From NCBI RefSeq assembly GCF_964340395.1, contig NC_135564.1, positions 1,195,001-1,259,000 of the forward strand: 64,000 nucleotides of DNA, in the 5' to 3' direction. This document shows, piece after piece, positions 11,031-23,463 of this stretch (positions within the stretch are counted from its first letter, which is position 1; every line of letters begins with the position of its first letter). The translations under genes were made by a program, and so were the position numbers. A model generated the notes under the pieces. That model saw only the letters and a program-made list of their open reading frames with translations, was not told where the DNA came from and searched no databases. This DNA comes from Glandiceps talaboti (taxonomy: Eukaryota; Hemichordata; Enteropneusta; Spengelidae).

Positions 11031-12459
11031 GGACATTGGCTACAATTCTGTATGCTATCTAAGTACTCACTTAAGATATTACAGAAACTCTACTTGACAG
11101 ACCTATAAACTCTAACCAACCAGTTTGGGAGGAAAAAGTTTGACCGAGATATATGGTGATTAGTAAAATTGAATGAAGTAGTCCCTTGACACCCATGATT
11201 GTGTTAATTTATCCAAACAATTGACTGTCTTGATAGCATTTCTGGCCTCCATAACCTTTCAACGATATAAGCTGAGAGAGTGAAAGATTTGCTCTGTTAA
11301 AACATAATATGCCAATAGTTTTCTGTGACCCATGGGTATATTTCTCAAATACTCTGTCCAAAATTATATACAATTTTGTAAGATTCACTGATTTCACATC
11401 AAAATTAAAAATTTCAAAATTGGAAATGCCATATTTGGTCATTTCTATGACATCATTAGGTGAAAGGTTATGAAGGTGAAGGGTCATATAGTGTTCATTG
11501 GACTGTGTGTGAATCTTTTGTTTAAATAATTGTATCATTATATAAATGACAATGATAATAGCAATGTGCTGTCATTTGTAACAATGCGTTTGAGAGATAT
11601 ATAGTATGAGTAAAAATTGATATATATTAGTGCTTGATAGAATTGATACTGTTATCAGCCATCAGCTGCCCAGCTGCAGCAATATACTACATTTGGTTTA
11701 AAGGGATATGACCCAAATCTGAAATGTTTCTAGTATTTTTGTTTGTTCCTGTGAAGAACAGCATACTATTTTACTGACTGAAACATGTTTAATTATCACT
11801 AGTAACAGAGCCACTGATGCACAGCAGTTATTTAAACTAATTAATGATGCTACGACATCATTTTTGGATGCACCTAAAATTGCCATTGACATCATGATAG
11901 TGGAGAAATGCATTCACATAACCTTAACAATGCTACCTAAGAGACATTACACTATAGACATCCACTGTCTAAGGTTACACTAATTCTAATACATACATCA
12001 ACATAAAATAGGGTTCATGTATGTAATTAACGGACTAGATGAAATACTGTCATAATTTAGCCCATGTTCACGAGAACACATTTACTGAAACATATGCAAT
12101 GATCTAAATAGGAAATATGGCCAGGGTATAAATACGACTAGAGGATATTACTATCAACAAAATGAGGCAATGAAGAGTAGGAAACCAGAGTACATCTCCC
12201 AATCATCATGCTTTGCTACACATTGACATGTTTGATGATTACACTTTAAACTGTTTTCTATATATCCACCGTCATCTGCCAATGCCCTGGATGAAACATG
12301 ATGACTGATATACTTCATCAGATGATAAGAATATTAGTCTAATCATTCCTAAAAGCTTAGTTAAACTGAACCAGTCTATTCAACAAGCCGATCCATTATT
12401 CATATTATATATATATACACACCTCTAGCTAATTCTAAGACTTATTTCATTGTTTATGG
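11031..12459. other. Unannotated DNA with an unrecognised 109-codon frame
   Basis: The longest non-repetitive open frame of the window lies at 11209-11538 (-, 109 codons). It is AT-rich and rich in Ile, Leu, Asn and Ser, with no domain, signal peptide or membrane segment that I recognise. A 71-codon frame lies at 11698-11913 (-). I treat both as chance frames. Confidence 0.5.
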
Positions 12460-12777
12460 AACAGTTTATAATTTACGCTCTTTAAAAATTATCAATTATT
12501 GATACAAGTAAATGACAAAATATATATGATCTATATTTTAAGTAAGACTTTAAAACATGTTTATAAATTATGCTTCTTAACAATTATGTTATCAATACAA
12601 GTAAATGTCAAAATATGTATGATCTATTTTTTAAGTAAGACTTTAAAACAACAGTTTATAAATAATGCTCTTCAAATATATTATATTTATTGATACAAGT
12701 AAATGTCAAAATATGTATGATCTATTTTTTATGTAAGACTTTAAAACAACAGTTTATAAATTATAATTTATCAATAT
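12460..12777. repeat. AT-rich ~95-bp tandem repeat, 3+ copies
   Basis: ACAAGTAAATG(A/T)CAAAATAT marks copies at 12504, 12597 and 12695. Each runs on through ATGATCTAT, AAGTAAGACTTTAAAAC and AGTTTATAAAT. The second and third copies are closest to each other. Confidence 0.9.
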
Positions 12778-12853
12778 ATACAGTGCCAAAACCATGCAAA
12801 TGTATTTCAATTTGAAGTATGTTTTATCACAGTTTATACTTTGACACTGCTCA

Positions 12854-12860
<7 letters not shown>

Positions 12861-12904
<44 letters not shown>

Positions 12905-12910
12905 GAGAGT

Positions 12911-13001
<91 letters not shown>
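12861..13001. repeat. (GA)n microsatellite, ~140 bp
   Basis: GA dinucleotides with only two interruptions (an extra G near 12894 and a TT at 12910-12911). The plus strand is pure purine over more than 90 bp, so it can form triplex H-DNA. The Arg-Glu and Leu-Ser frames through it are artefacts. Confidence 0.98.
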
Positions 13002-13004
<3 letters not shown>

Positions 13005-14245
13005 CGTAATATGTAAAACAGTGTATGCATGTGTCTTAAGTTTACTAAGTTATGTATTTGGGCTATTTCCCAATAAGAGTATCTTATTAGCAAAGTGTAA
13101 AACATACTGAACCAATGCTATATGCAGAATCACGTTATCAAAAATCCTCAAATCCATTGCGTACTTCACTTGCATAAATGATTAGACCTGCTAACATAAA
13201 TTTATATACGTCAGGACAACTTCAATAATTTAGCATGTTGATTCTACCACACGTTATTCAAGGTGCCTTGAGGAAAAGCTACTAGTATACAGGCTGAATA
13301 TTCACTCAGGATATTTTTTTTCTCAAATCAGGAATTATTATTCCCCTTTAAAATTAAATATTAAACAGGCATAAGTATGATCTGTTTATTTGATTTTCTA
13401 GAGTCACTGCATTACATTTGTCACAGTTCAAAAGCATAAAAAAATTCCTTAGGTAAATTATGAAAAATAGCTACAATTGGGATGTAATTTGGATGGATAC
13501 AGCAAACAAAAATTAGGGTTACAGACAGCTACACCACTAATGATAAACATTTTATCAATTTTTAAACCTTCTCTATTGTACAGTGGTTGTTTTTCAAAAT
13601 TCTCTTGAGGCATGGTATGCAATGTAGCAGTGAGGAACAAAGTAGATAGGGTCTTTATCTTGTCTCTTTCAGACACTATCTGTGAATCATTAAAACAACA
13701 TCTTTATGCAACAGCGCCCTGGAGAGACTGTATATATTTCTCTGTTAGTAATGCCCACATTTTTGCAGTACCATGAATTATTGTTTACACATTCTTGTTC
13801 ATTTCTGATATATATATATACACCCAGACTACTATTAGTTGGCTACATAGTTGAAATGCAAATACATCAACAGTAAAATTAATGCATCTAGTTTTGATGG
13901 ACAATTATAAATGAAATTCAAAAAAATATGATATTCAACTCTGTACTTGATTGCATATATCATGTACATGTACCATAATTATATCTTGCATACAAATGAG
14001 CACACAAAGTATTTAACAAGTGAATCAAAAGCTTTTCTTGTATGTTTTACTCTGTATCTACATGTGGGTTATGTAGTTTCACCCTAATCTTCATTTTATC
14101 ACAAGAGAATGCATACTTCTTGTGGCGATTATTGCACATTATTTGAGGAAATTCAAAATTGAACAGTTTTTGTCAATTTGCAAGATATTTGGATACCATA
14201 TAAACAAGTGTATAAAATGTGCAGTGAATGAACAGGTGGTTGAAA
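13002..14245. other. Unannotated AT-rich DNA
   Basis: Nothing is recognised apart from short TA runs near 13810. The 72-codon minus-strand frame at 13458-13676 has no recognisable domain. Confidence 0.55.
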
Positions 14246-14332
14246 ATAAAATGCAAATGACTGATATGCAAATTAACAGTTATAAGAAGGCTATACTATG
14301 AAGGACCAATCAGAGTTCAATATGCAAATGAT
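14246..14332 (+). promoter_or_regulatory. Octamer cluster with CCAAT box
   Basis: Three exact ATGCAAAT octamers lie at 14251-14258, 14266-14273 and 14322-14329, with a CCAAT pentamer at 14306-14310. The middle octamer sits in GATATGCAAATTAA, also present at 7.4 kb. Octamer plus CCAAT is a known promoter/enhancer grammar (histone H2B, for example), but no coding frame follows, so function is only suggested. Confidence 0.35.
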
Positions 14333-14593
14333 ATACCGTACATGAACATCTGTTACTTGACTAATAGTACAAATATGTATTTATCATTGACTTGCCATCT
14401 TGTTTGCCATGTCCATTTTTGCTGCCTTACAAATTATAAAATACCATATAAGACTAAGAACGCTTTTTCATTTCCTCAAAGTGTCATTGTTAAAATTATC
14501 ATGATTACAAAGTTTGATCATGGTAATTTTTTTGAATAAGTTATGTCTTGACATGGTAATTTTTTCATTATGACAATGGCGTACAAGTATAGT

Positions 14594-14733
14594 GTGACAT
14601 GACACTTACTGTACATGATGACATCACTCATTGTGGGGTCACATGACACCTGCTGTACATGATGACATCACTCTTTGTGGGGTCACATGACACTTGCTGT
14701 ACATGATGACAACACTCCTTGTGGGGTCACACC
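14594..14733. repeat. 44-bp tandem repeat x 3
   Basis: ACATGACAC starts copies at exactly 44-bp spacing (14597, 14641, 14685). The unit continues through CTGTACATGATGACATCACT and TTGTGGGGTC. Copies are about 90-95% identical by eye. Each carries TGATGACATCA or a one-base variant. Confidence 0.95.
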
Positions 14734-16085
14734 AATCGCAGAAAGTCATCTACAGCTGATTAAGATAAGTGAAGCTAAATTTATAGCAGTTGTACCGGAG
14801 GGAATAACAAAAGTCTGATCATAAATTATATGTAGTTGGTGCATGTTATGAATTTATGACGGTTTTACATTAAATCTTTAGGGAAATCAACATGTACTTG
14901 TATGGTTTGTGTACGCGATGACCTTGTTGTCCTTCAGCACCTCAGCTCTTTCCTGCCCATTTTCATTTGACTATCACCACATTCTAGATGTATAGTGATG
15001 CTGATGTTTTATGGTTAGTTATTGTGACATAAGTGCAGAGCATTTACAAATAGGAATTTCAAAGAATGTATTAAGTTACATGTAATTATAGCTTTTCCCA
15101 TGCAATCTGATGGATCTGATACATTTGGCACAAATCTTTTAAACATTCCTATCAAAAATCAATCTTTTAGAAACACAGAGAGCGAGAGAAAAGTGTGGCC
15201 ACAAAAGCTAAGTCAGTACTGTGACATATAAACTAATATGACCATCAAAAAATTCATGAATTCTGAGTTCAAGCAATTAAGAAATCTGGGAATTGTTTCT
15301 GAGAAGTGTTTTGACTCTGAGCAGAAATTTTATTTGATACAGAATAATAAATACTTTGAAACTACATATATAATAATGCACGCATAAATTAAGGTAGAAG
15401 CAGATAATTTCATAATACACTGATGGCAAGGACACAGGGAGAGAAAGACAATGTTTTGAATCCTGTAGACAATGAGAATTAACTCACATAAACCAGAGAT
15501 GAACAAAACGTTTGTTGATCAAATGATAGAGTTGGAATCCATCTTATGCATGAATGGCAGCTCTGAATACTGTTAACATGTACAGACCACTACCATGTAC
15601 ATATATTTGTCTCTGGGTATTGAAAAGTGGTTTTAGGAACCTTCAGGGAAGAGTTCCCAAGTAAGTTAGGAGCTGTAAACCTCATTTGTGCAGTTGCTTC
15701 CGGAAAGAAATTCCTACAAAACCATTAAGGTGCAATGATTGCTCTGCAACCTGATGACTTAATGCATAGTATACACACATTTGTGCATGATTTTTTAAAT
15801 AGACAGGATCCAGAAATAGAAGGTTACTTATGCAAATGTAATGACAAAGTGTTCTTCCTCTTCATGCTATCTAACTGTATGTATTACTTGTCATGGTATC
15901 AGTTATTGATGGATGATATTTCAAGGGGGTCTTGTTGACTTCTTCTCTAACAGCTGATCTGTCAGCTTTGCCAAACATTGCATCACTATGAACAACATCT
16001 ATAGCATAGAATCACCATGTCAATATTTGAAATGATTGATAAGCAATACTTTGACGAGAAGTACTGATGAGCACAGCACGTCTTT
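14734..16085. other. Unannotated AT-rich DNA
   Basis: No repeat or recognisable gene. The 67-codon plus-strand frame at 15735-15938 has no domain that I recognise. Confidence 0.55.
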
Positions 16086-16142
16086 GTCATAAAAAAAACC
16101 CATGGTACTGTTCAATTGAAAAAAACATGGTCCTGTTCGGTA
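16086..16142. repeat. Short imperfect tandem duplication, ~30 bp x 2
   Basis: AAAAAAACCCATGGTACTGTTC is followed about 30 bp later by AAAAAAACATGGTCCTGTTC, two diverged copies of one short unit. Confidence 0.6.
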
Positions 16143-16659
16143 TAAATGATAAGACTAGGCAACCAAAAATAACTATTTTTTCATTTTTGATAACATATTT
16201 TTCAGAAACCTAAACACAAAATTCATTTACTTTTCTTCCTCCTTTTTGTACATTTCATAATAAGTTCTTTTTTAATTACAATTTTGTGAACTCTTCCCAA
16301 TCTTGTAACTATCACAACTCAAAAACATTTTCTGGAGCACTGCAGTTCTTCAAAAGTACATCTTGTACAAGTCAAGACCATTCCAGTATAAAATCACAAC
16401 GTACACCTTACCATTATCTCCCTATGGACTTGCAAGTTTAACTGCTAGATTTAGTTGTTGACATTGCTGGGTCATCTTTAAACTGTCTTTTTATTCACTG
16501 CACGTTTTCCAATTATTAACACTCTGCTGATCAAACCATCTAGTTCAAGTTATCACTTCAATTACTAGCTTCTTTTATCCGTAGCACTTAATTTTGGGTG
16601 TCTGAGTTATAAGTTAAATTCGATGTTAAGATGTAATTTATAATTATTCAAATTGTATG
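16143..16659. other. Unannotated AT-rich DNA
   Basis: No gene or repeat is recognised. Confidence 0.55.
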
Positions 16660-16975
16660 TGTATGTTTGTATATAATGTTTGTCTACCATGTATGAATGT
16701 ATGTGTCTGTTGGTCGCTCAGTATGTGTGTGTGTGTGTGTGCGTGATATTAGTTACTGTACCACAACCAAGGGTTCTTAATTACCATTTCACCTTTTCAG
16801 GTCGACAGGCTTTGCCAAGCTGTCCATTTGCTGGCTTTACATGAATGCATTTTTAAGGATGTATATATGCATGTCTGTCTCTGTATGTATGTATGTATGT
16901 ATGTATGTATGTATGTTAAGGTATATGTCTGTCTATCTATTGGTATGTCTGTCTGTATGTACATACCTCTGTCAG
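16660..16975. repeat. TG / TATG / GTCT microsatellite-rich region
   Basis: (TG)n at about 16721-16744, (TATG)n at about 16884-16915 and a short GTCT-rich tract near 16927-16965, with GTATG-rich sequence between them. They are separate simple repeats clustered over 300 bp. Confidence 0.9.
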
Positions 16976-17214
16976 TGAGTTAGAAATTTACTTTTAGTAT
17001 GGAATAAAATGCATATGTCATGGTGTCACATGGTTGAATATCAAAATGTAGCAGTGTATGCTAAGGACATCTGATAGCATATATACGATTATCAGCAAAG
17101 AATGTCTAGAAAAATAGGCTAAGAATTGTATGGATCAAACAAAATAGCAATTGAATAATAACTTCAGCCTTTTTTTCCCATAATCACAAAAAGACTGAGT
17201 GACACCATCTGAAA

Positions 17215-17251
17215 GTTATTCAACTGCTGCACCGGCCTTCAGTTGAATAAC
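17215..17251. repeat. Perfect 12-bp inverted repeat (hairpin)
   Basis: GTTATTCAACTG (17215-17226) pairs perfectly with CAGTTGAATAAC (17240-17251) across a 13-nt loop that is GC-rich. The outer ends are not complementary, so the stem is exactly 12 bp. Confidence 0.9.
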
Positions 17252-18000
17252 AAAACTGTGGAAAATCTTTTCTACCTGTTTGCAGGTTACTATAGACTCC
17301 TGACCTAACCATAGGGGTTAAATTTGTATTCATTATCAATAATACACTGTTTCAGTATGGTGTTGATCACAGGGACTTGTAAGTTATTTATCATATATTC
17401 ATTGTAGATGCATTCAATAACCAACTTGATAAGTTAACACTTTCAGTATATAAAGTTTTTCAAATTGTTATTGCCAATTCAAATGGAATCAATCCGCCTA
17501 GTGCTACTCAACTGTCAAGAAAGAACAACGGAGCCAAGAAAATGCTTTCACAGCCATTCTGGAATCAGTCAGTGGTTAATAATTGAACAACTATCCTCCT
17601 GGATGTAGTGCAATCACTGTCAGTAGCTCTTTTGAGAGAATCATAAAATAGGCCAACACATGGTAAGGTTTATGGGCAGGATGTGGCGAAGTAAGAATCC
17701 GGGCGGGACTGAGTGATCAGTGTACATATCTGGCAATTGGGAATCACTAAATACTGTCATTGAATACTAATCACATGCAACATGGATCAAATGATGCTTG
17801 TTATCTTTTATATGGATCATATTATATTCCGATTTGAAATTTACGATACATTGGCTTCTCCTAACTTCTTTTGAGGAAATCATGTATAACACGGAAGCTG
17901 GATCTATGGAGATCTGAATACATGTGATGATTTGTGAGATGTCAAATTTGCCATATACTTATTTACTTATTCCTATGACTACATCATTATTCTTGATGCT
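17252..18000. other. Unannotated AT-rich DNA
   Basis: No gene or repeat is recognised. Confidence 0.55.
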
Positions 18001-18415
18001 TTTTATGACATCATGTATACTGTTGCACAAATGATGTCATCAAAATGTGTACACACCCCTGCTGGGTATTTTTATGACATCATATATATCATTGCCACAA
18101 ATGATGTCATCAAAATGTGTGTACACCCCAGTGGGTGCTTTTATGACATGTATATCGCTGCCACAAATGTTAATGATGCCATCAGAATGTGTGTATACCC
18201 TGACTGGGTACTTTATGACATCACAATTCACATATATCGTTGCCAAAAATGATGTCATAAAAGTGCATGTATACCCTTGCTGGGTATTGCTGCCACAATA
18301 ATGTCTTGAAAATGTGTATAAAACCCCCTCCTGGGTGCTTTTCTGACATCATGTATATCATTATCACAACTGGTGTCCTCAAAATGTGTGTAAACCCTTG
18401 TGCACTTTACAGCTG
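18001..18415. repeat. ~50-78-bp tandem repeat x 6 with TGATGTCATCA core
   Basis: Copies are anchored by AATGATGTCATCAAAATGTG or variants at about 18031, 18101, 18172, 18249, 18300 and 18371. Each is followed by ACACCCC..TGGGT and usually TTTATGACATCA. Three overlapping frames of 72-84 codons run through it; all are repeat artefacts. Confidence 0.92.
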
Positions 18416-19577
18416 CTCAATTTTTTGTTGAATAAGCAGAAAAATATGTCATAACTCGCAGGTGTGTGAAAATACATAATATATGTGAATATAAAACACT
18501 CAATTTCTCTGATGCAATTGTTCAGTGTGAATTGAAAAGTAAAGATAACCTGAATATTGCTGGAAATAAATCAAGGTATATATCCATACATACCATTTTT
18601 AGTAAGAAATGTAATGTATGTGTGGACAAAATGTACTAAACACTGTAATCAAAAATGTTTGGTCATCATTCCGACAAATTAATATTTGACCAGCAAATCC
18701 GAATTCAGGACATCATCTGTATATATGTAAGCAATTCAATTGGTTAAAGCCCCATGTCAACATTTGAAGAAAAGCATAGTTGATGGTAATATAGGGTTGG
18801 GGCATCATACTGAAAAACATACTGAGCTACTTAGGTTTTTACCATTGAAACATGATCACTTTTTACTGATCATATAATTTCACAGACTATGATCATGTGT
18901 TGTTTTTTGACCTAGGTTTCCCACAACTGACATAAGACTGCAGGTTGCCGACATAAACCATGACATCTGTTTATCATTTTTCTATACAGTGCCATCTGTT
19001 TGTGAAAGCATACATATACCTTGATGACTTTTATGTAAACCTTTATGCCTTGAGGCTGCCATGGAGAATAACCAACATGTTGTGGGTTTTAAACGGTAAC
19101 AGCTACCTGCAGAATGTCACCATACACCATTTATAGAAATATGCAATTCAATATTTCACGTCACTTATGGTCCTTTCAATTTTCATCCATTCATCCACAA
19201 TTTGTGGTGTTGTTTTTTGTAATCTTCTTTTTATTATTTAATTATGTCATACCATGCTTTTAGTGTAGATTATAGTCTTAATAATTAAAATTAATTATAT
19301 CTAAAACTTGATTTACAACAGAATGAAAAGTGACATTCAAGTACAACATTTAGAATAAAATAAAACAATCAATGTCGCCCCTCTTATTAAAATAATAGAA
19401 CCATTATGAAAATATCATTTGTGTCGTAACACTTGAAATATGTAGATTTCCTCACTTGATGTGATGACAAAAGTAAATAAACTTACTAATTAGTTTACAC
19501 TTTCAATGAACACTATCAAATAAATTGAATTTAGTCTTCCCCTTTAATTTGACATAAATCATTCTTGATTGAAAACT
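18416..19577. other. Unannotated AT-rich DNA
   Basis: No gene or repeat is recognised. Confidence 0.55.
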
Positions 19578-19591
19578 GTTTCCATGACAAC
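19578..19591. promoter_or_regulatory. RFX X-box-like motif
   Basis: GTTTCCATGACAAC fits the X-box pattern GTHNYY-AT-RRNAAC at every position. RFX factors bind such sites, notably near ciliary genes in animals. No gene is visible nearby. Confidence 0.4.
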
Positions 19592-21194
19592 AGGCCAAAC
19601 CAAGGTATTCTCATACTCCCTAGTAATAGAATACAGATCTTAATTATACACGCATGTAAGGTGTGAATAACTGTAGATTTATTATACATGGTGGTAGAGA
19701 GTCCATAATTCATAGCTGGCATAAATTACATATTTCATGGTCAGTAAAGTTGAACAACTAATGCAGAAAAGGTAGACTTCCAATTAAAACAAAATGAAAT
19801 TGATTACTCATTTGATGGTTTAGATGAAAATGAATGTATGGGCACATTAGACTGCTATAATTGAATACTTTCAGATTAACTGAACCAAGACTACATGAAA
19901 AAGTTGAATGTCTATTAATCAAAACTGAGAGCTTCAAAAATCATTAACATTGAACATTATATTGGCAACGCAGGTGACACATATTTGATTAATGCGATAC
20001 TTAAAATACTTTATACAAGATACTAACTAATAATGTAAAGTTTTAAAGAATAATTATATAAAATCTGAATCAAATTTGTCAACATCACAAGTTGTAAACT
20101 TTATCAACATCATCAAAGAACAAAAGGAAAACATTCATATTTTCTCAGTATTTTAAATGATTTACAATCACTTATTTCAAATATTTCAATGAACTTCAAT
20201 GTTTCCGCTTATAGAAACTGTTTCTAGTAAATGTCAGATAATTTCATCATCAGTTGATTTATATTTCACTTTTAATCCATGATATACATACAGATAAATT
20301 TTTTGACAAATACCTATAAAGTCTGCCTTAATCAATTTAGTTCCTAATGCTACCATCTTTAAGAAACCTGCCTAAGTTTTACATCACCAAAACAAGTGTC
20401 TAGTGAGTACTACACTTTTACCCAATACAGCCACAACTTACTTTTGATAAGCTTGGTCACTCATGATAGATGGCACTATTTATGATCACGTCATGGAGTA
20501 TGCTCCAGTAGATATTAGGGAGAAGGGGCTGTCCCTCAACAGAATCTAATTGTTATTAAGAAACTTCAAGTAACATTATTTTTTATTATGACTTAATCTT
20601 TCTTCAAGATATTCAACTTTTAATTCTCTTAAATTGTATATCATCTTCAAGCTCATTGTCACAAGTTCAAGATTTTCAGACTCACAACATCTTAATAATG
20701 ATTTAGTTTGAGTTCTCCAGCTAATACCATCTCATAGCAATACTACATAAGTTCCAAAGTGCCAAAAAATGTGTCAAATTGTTGAAAACAAACCACAAGT
20801 ACAGCTTGATTATGACTTGATCTTTCACCTCGCATTTGTATGGTGATCTATATTTGGAGGGGTTATAATAATTGATGAAGAGTTTCAGTTGACTGCATTC
20901 CATTAGTCAGGTTATATGTAGAATCTTTAATCTCAATACTTATCAAACTCATGTCCTATATTATTGCAAACTTGCAATATGTAGAAACTACGGTAAGTAT
21001 ATTCAGATATAATGGAATTATGTAGTGTCCTTTTGATCTAACAGCAATATATCTTGATTCCTTATTCTTTAGAACTATATATGAGCTGGCCAATTTACAG
21101 TATAGTTATTTTCGAATGATAAGTTAAAAACAAATACGGTGTTTCAACATTGCATTCATTTCTAACTTACTGTTCCACTTACTGTTCCCAAAAT
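19592..21194. other. Unannotated AT-rich DNA
   Basis: No repeat, RNA gene or recognisable coding region. Two minus-strand frames of 60-63 codons (19531-19722 and 20721-20903) have no recognisable domain. Confidence 0.55.
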
Positions 21195-21322
21195 AACTAT
21201 ATTCCCCAATATTTTTCTTTATTCAGCCAAGGAAAATATGAGTGACCTAAGGGGCCTTTCACTACGAGTCACTAGACGAGTATTATCCAGCAGAATGAAG
21301 AAACATATTGGAGAATAACAAT
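21195..21322. mobile_element. Fold-back MITE candidate, copy 1 (complete)
   Basis: The left arm, TATTCCCCAATATTTTTCTT and onward to about 21248, is the reverse complement (about 80% by eye) of the right arm ending CATATTGGAGAATAAC at about 21318. The centre contains GTGACCTAAGGGGCC and GAGTCACTAG. Related copies lie at 33.7 kb (inverted) and 21.95 kb, so it is a dispersed element. It has no coding capacity. Target-site duplication is unclear. Confidence 0.75.
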
Positions 21323-21949
21323 CAGGGAAAGTAATGGCAATTTTAAACATTTTGACTCATATTTTAAACACAGCAGGACCATTGATGTAGATATGCATTG
21401 TCGTGACGTAGAACGACCAGAGCATATATTCTATATTTTTGTTCAACTTGGCTCGTGCATGGTATAATAGCTGTTATTGTATTAAAGGCATCTTCCTCTA
21501 TAAAAATGTTGGGATAAATAACTTGTAGTCCTGTTCAGTTTATTATTCCAAACTTAAGCACTAATCTCAAAGACACTGATTCAACCAAACTATTTGCGTG
21601 ACTACAACTGAAGTTTTACAATGCGCTTTAATGCACATAATTTGTACAAGATAGTAATCTTCTCTTAGCTTTTTAATAAGTTGATAAGTTATCATACAAT
21701 CTTGTGAATCTCTCATGCCATTGTTTTGCTAGATCACAGCAGCTGTATGTTTGGTGTTCTCCATTGTATCACTCAGGTTAAAAACCCTGACAAAGATTAT
21801 ACCATTCTCTAATTATATACAAAATATTACCTTTTGAAATACCCATTGCAAATAATCTACTTTGGAAATGAAAACTGAACAGTTGGAATGAAGAAGTATA
21901 CTGTTGAACCAGATGTGTTTATGCATATTTAATATCAGCCAATCAACAT
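21323..21949. other. Unannotated AT-rich DNA between fold-back copies
   Basis: No gene or transposase fragment is recognised between two inverted copies of the same fold-back family. Confidence 0.5.
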
Positions 21950-22010
21950 GTAGTGACACAGACCCCTTAGGTCACTCATATTTTCCTAAAGAAAAATATC
22001 GGGAAATAAC
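21950..22010. mobile_element. Fold-back MITE candidate, truncated copy 2
   Basis: From TAGTGACACAGACCCCTTAG to GGGAAATAAC this is the reverse complement of the left arm and centre of the 21.2-kb copy, with about 9 bases of the arm deleted. The opposite arm is missing. It is in inverted orientation to copy 1, about 700 bp away, so the two could also be the ends of one longer element. Confidence 0.65.
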
Positions 22011-23416
22011 ATTTAATTATTTTTCACAATAAATCTACAAATGTCACTGAGGTCACCTGGCAAAATCTAAACAGGTTTTGTTCATCAGTATTTTCTTTAA
22101 CTCTACTTTTTACATACATCAATTTAATTTAATTTCAGCATACAAATGGTGACAATCTCACTACAATCATTCTTTTATTTATCTAAAAGCAAAGGAGTGA
22201 TAGTACAGAAATAGATATATTAAAGAAATAGGACTTTTTCTTTGAATAGCCGCAGTTATTACGCTGTCAATAAAATTCTGGTGTGGTGAATACAGGATTG
22301 ATTAGTGACGAAACTGCCTACTTTTGTTACACAGTAATTACATGTTTTGTCAAATCTCCTTAATAATGACCTTTTGATCATGGAGGAAGACACCTTTTCA
22401 TTAAGGTATAATGGGATGAAAGTAATACCAACCTTCACAGTATTACAATTACAAAAACATTCAAAATCAAGGACAAATATTGAGAAAATAGTTCATGAAA
22501 GGTCAGAGTTTCCAGTGTTATCTAATCCTTAGAGCATTAAGGATTACATATGAAAAATCATAAGGAAAAAAATATTTTGTATAATGTCTTAATATTTACT
22601 TTTAAAATTGTATTAAACTTTATATTGTATCATTGCAATGAAATGAAAATCAACTCAAAAGAAATAGGAATTTATGATATTGGTACACTGGACAAGATTG
22701 TGCAAATAAGTGTGGTTGTATACATTCTTTGTATGCTGCTACACTGGCTATGAGTATATATTATCAAGGAAGAATTGAACAGATTTGTACTACCCTTGAA
22801 AAGAGCTTATATAAATCTCTATTAAAAAGCAATGCTTTCACAAGGTACCTTTCTCCAATATTAGTTTTAAATCAATGAATTTCTTTCCAAATATCTGACA
22901 GCTTTCTGTGTGAAGAAGAAGAATAGTATAATGTAATTGCTCTGGTTTAAAATTCCTTTCCATGGCTGTTTTTTTGTTTTATCGGTTGATTCGTCAATGT
23001 GCAATTACCTGCTAATTACCGACAGAGACTGTAATCTTTCACTTTTCATGTGTTGTGTTCATTACAAATGACTAACACTGCTCATCAAGGCCCAAGGAAA
23101 CAGGCTGTGAAAATTAGAAATTAAAAATTTACAAGTAGCATTTTGTCCTGAGATGTTAACTTATCTCCTGATAAGACGCAAGTGCTATTGTGATATGAAT
23201 AGCAATGAACTCATCAAAGCCATCAAGTATGAACACCTGACATTCTATTCTAGTACAAGTCCATCTTTTTATACAATGGTAACATTTTGCTGCAATGATT
23301 ATGTACATATATGTGTCGTACAAGGTTTCATTCTCTAGGTATTTCTGTTCAATTACTTGTAAAAACACAGACCCTGGAGTGAGTCTATGCTCTGAAATAG
23401 AAGGGATTTTCCAAGC
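22011..23416. other. Unannotated AT-rich DNA
   Basis: No gene or repeat is recognised. Frames of 60-70 codons (22347-22532 and 22550-22753 on plus, 23153-23338 on plus and 23156-23368 on minus) lack recognisable domains. Confidence 0.5.
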
Positions 23417-23463
23417 TGCCTACTCCTCATTAATATGCACTCACTCCTCATTAATATGCGCTC
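23417..23463. repeat. Two-copy ~20-bp direct repeat
   Basis: ACTCCTCATTAATATGC occurs twice about 21 bp apart, followed by ACTC and GCTC respectively, then CTCGGCTGCCG. Confidence 0.8.

Noticed and set aside
11209-11538. 109-codon minus-strand open frame, longest outside repeats
   Set aside because: No recognisable domain, low-complexity AT-driven composition and no neighbouring exon signals. A frame of this size is plausible by chance in 64 kb.
12819-13110. Arg-Glu and Leu-Ser repeat proteins
   Set aside because: Translation of a GA microsatellite in three frames.
13701-13725. Second CTCF site (AGCGCCCTGGAGAG)
   Set aside because: It lacks the CCASYAG half of the motif. Only the GC-rich portion resembles CTCF.
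14246-14342. Histone-type or snRNA-type promoter (octamers plus CCAAT)
   Set aside because: No histone, snRNA or other recognisable product follows, and no TATA or PSE-like element is placed correctly. It is kept only as a motif cluster.
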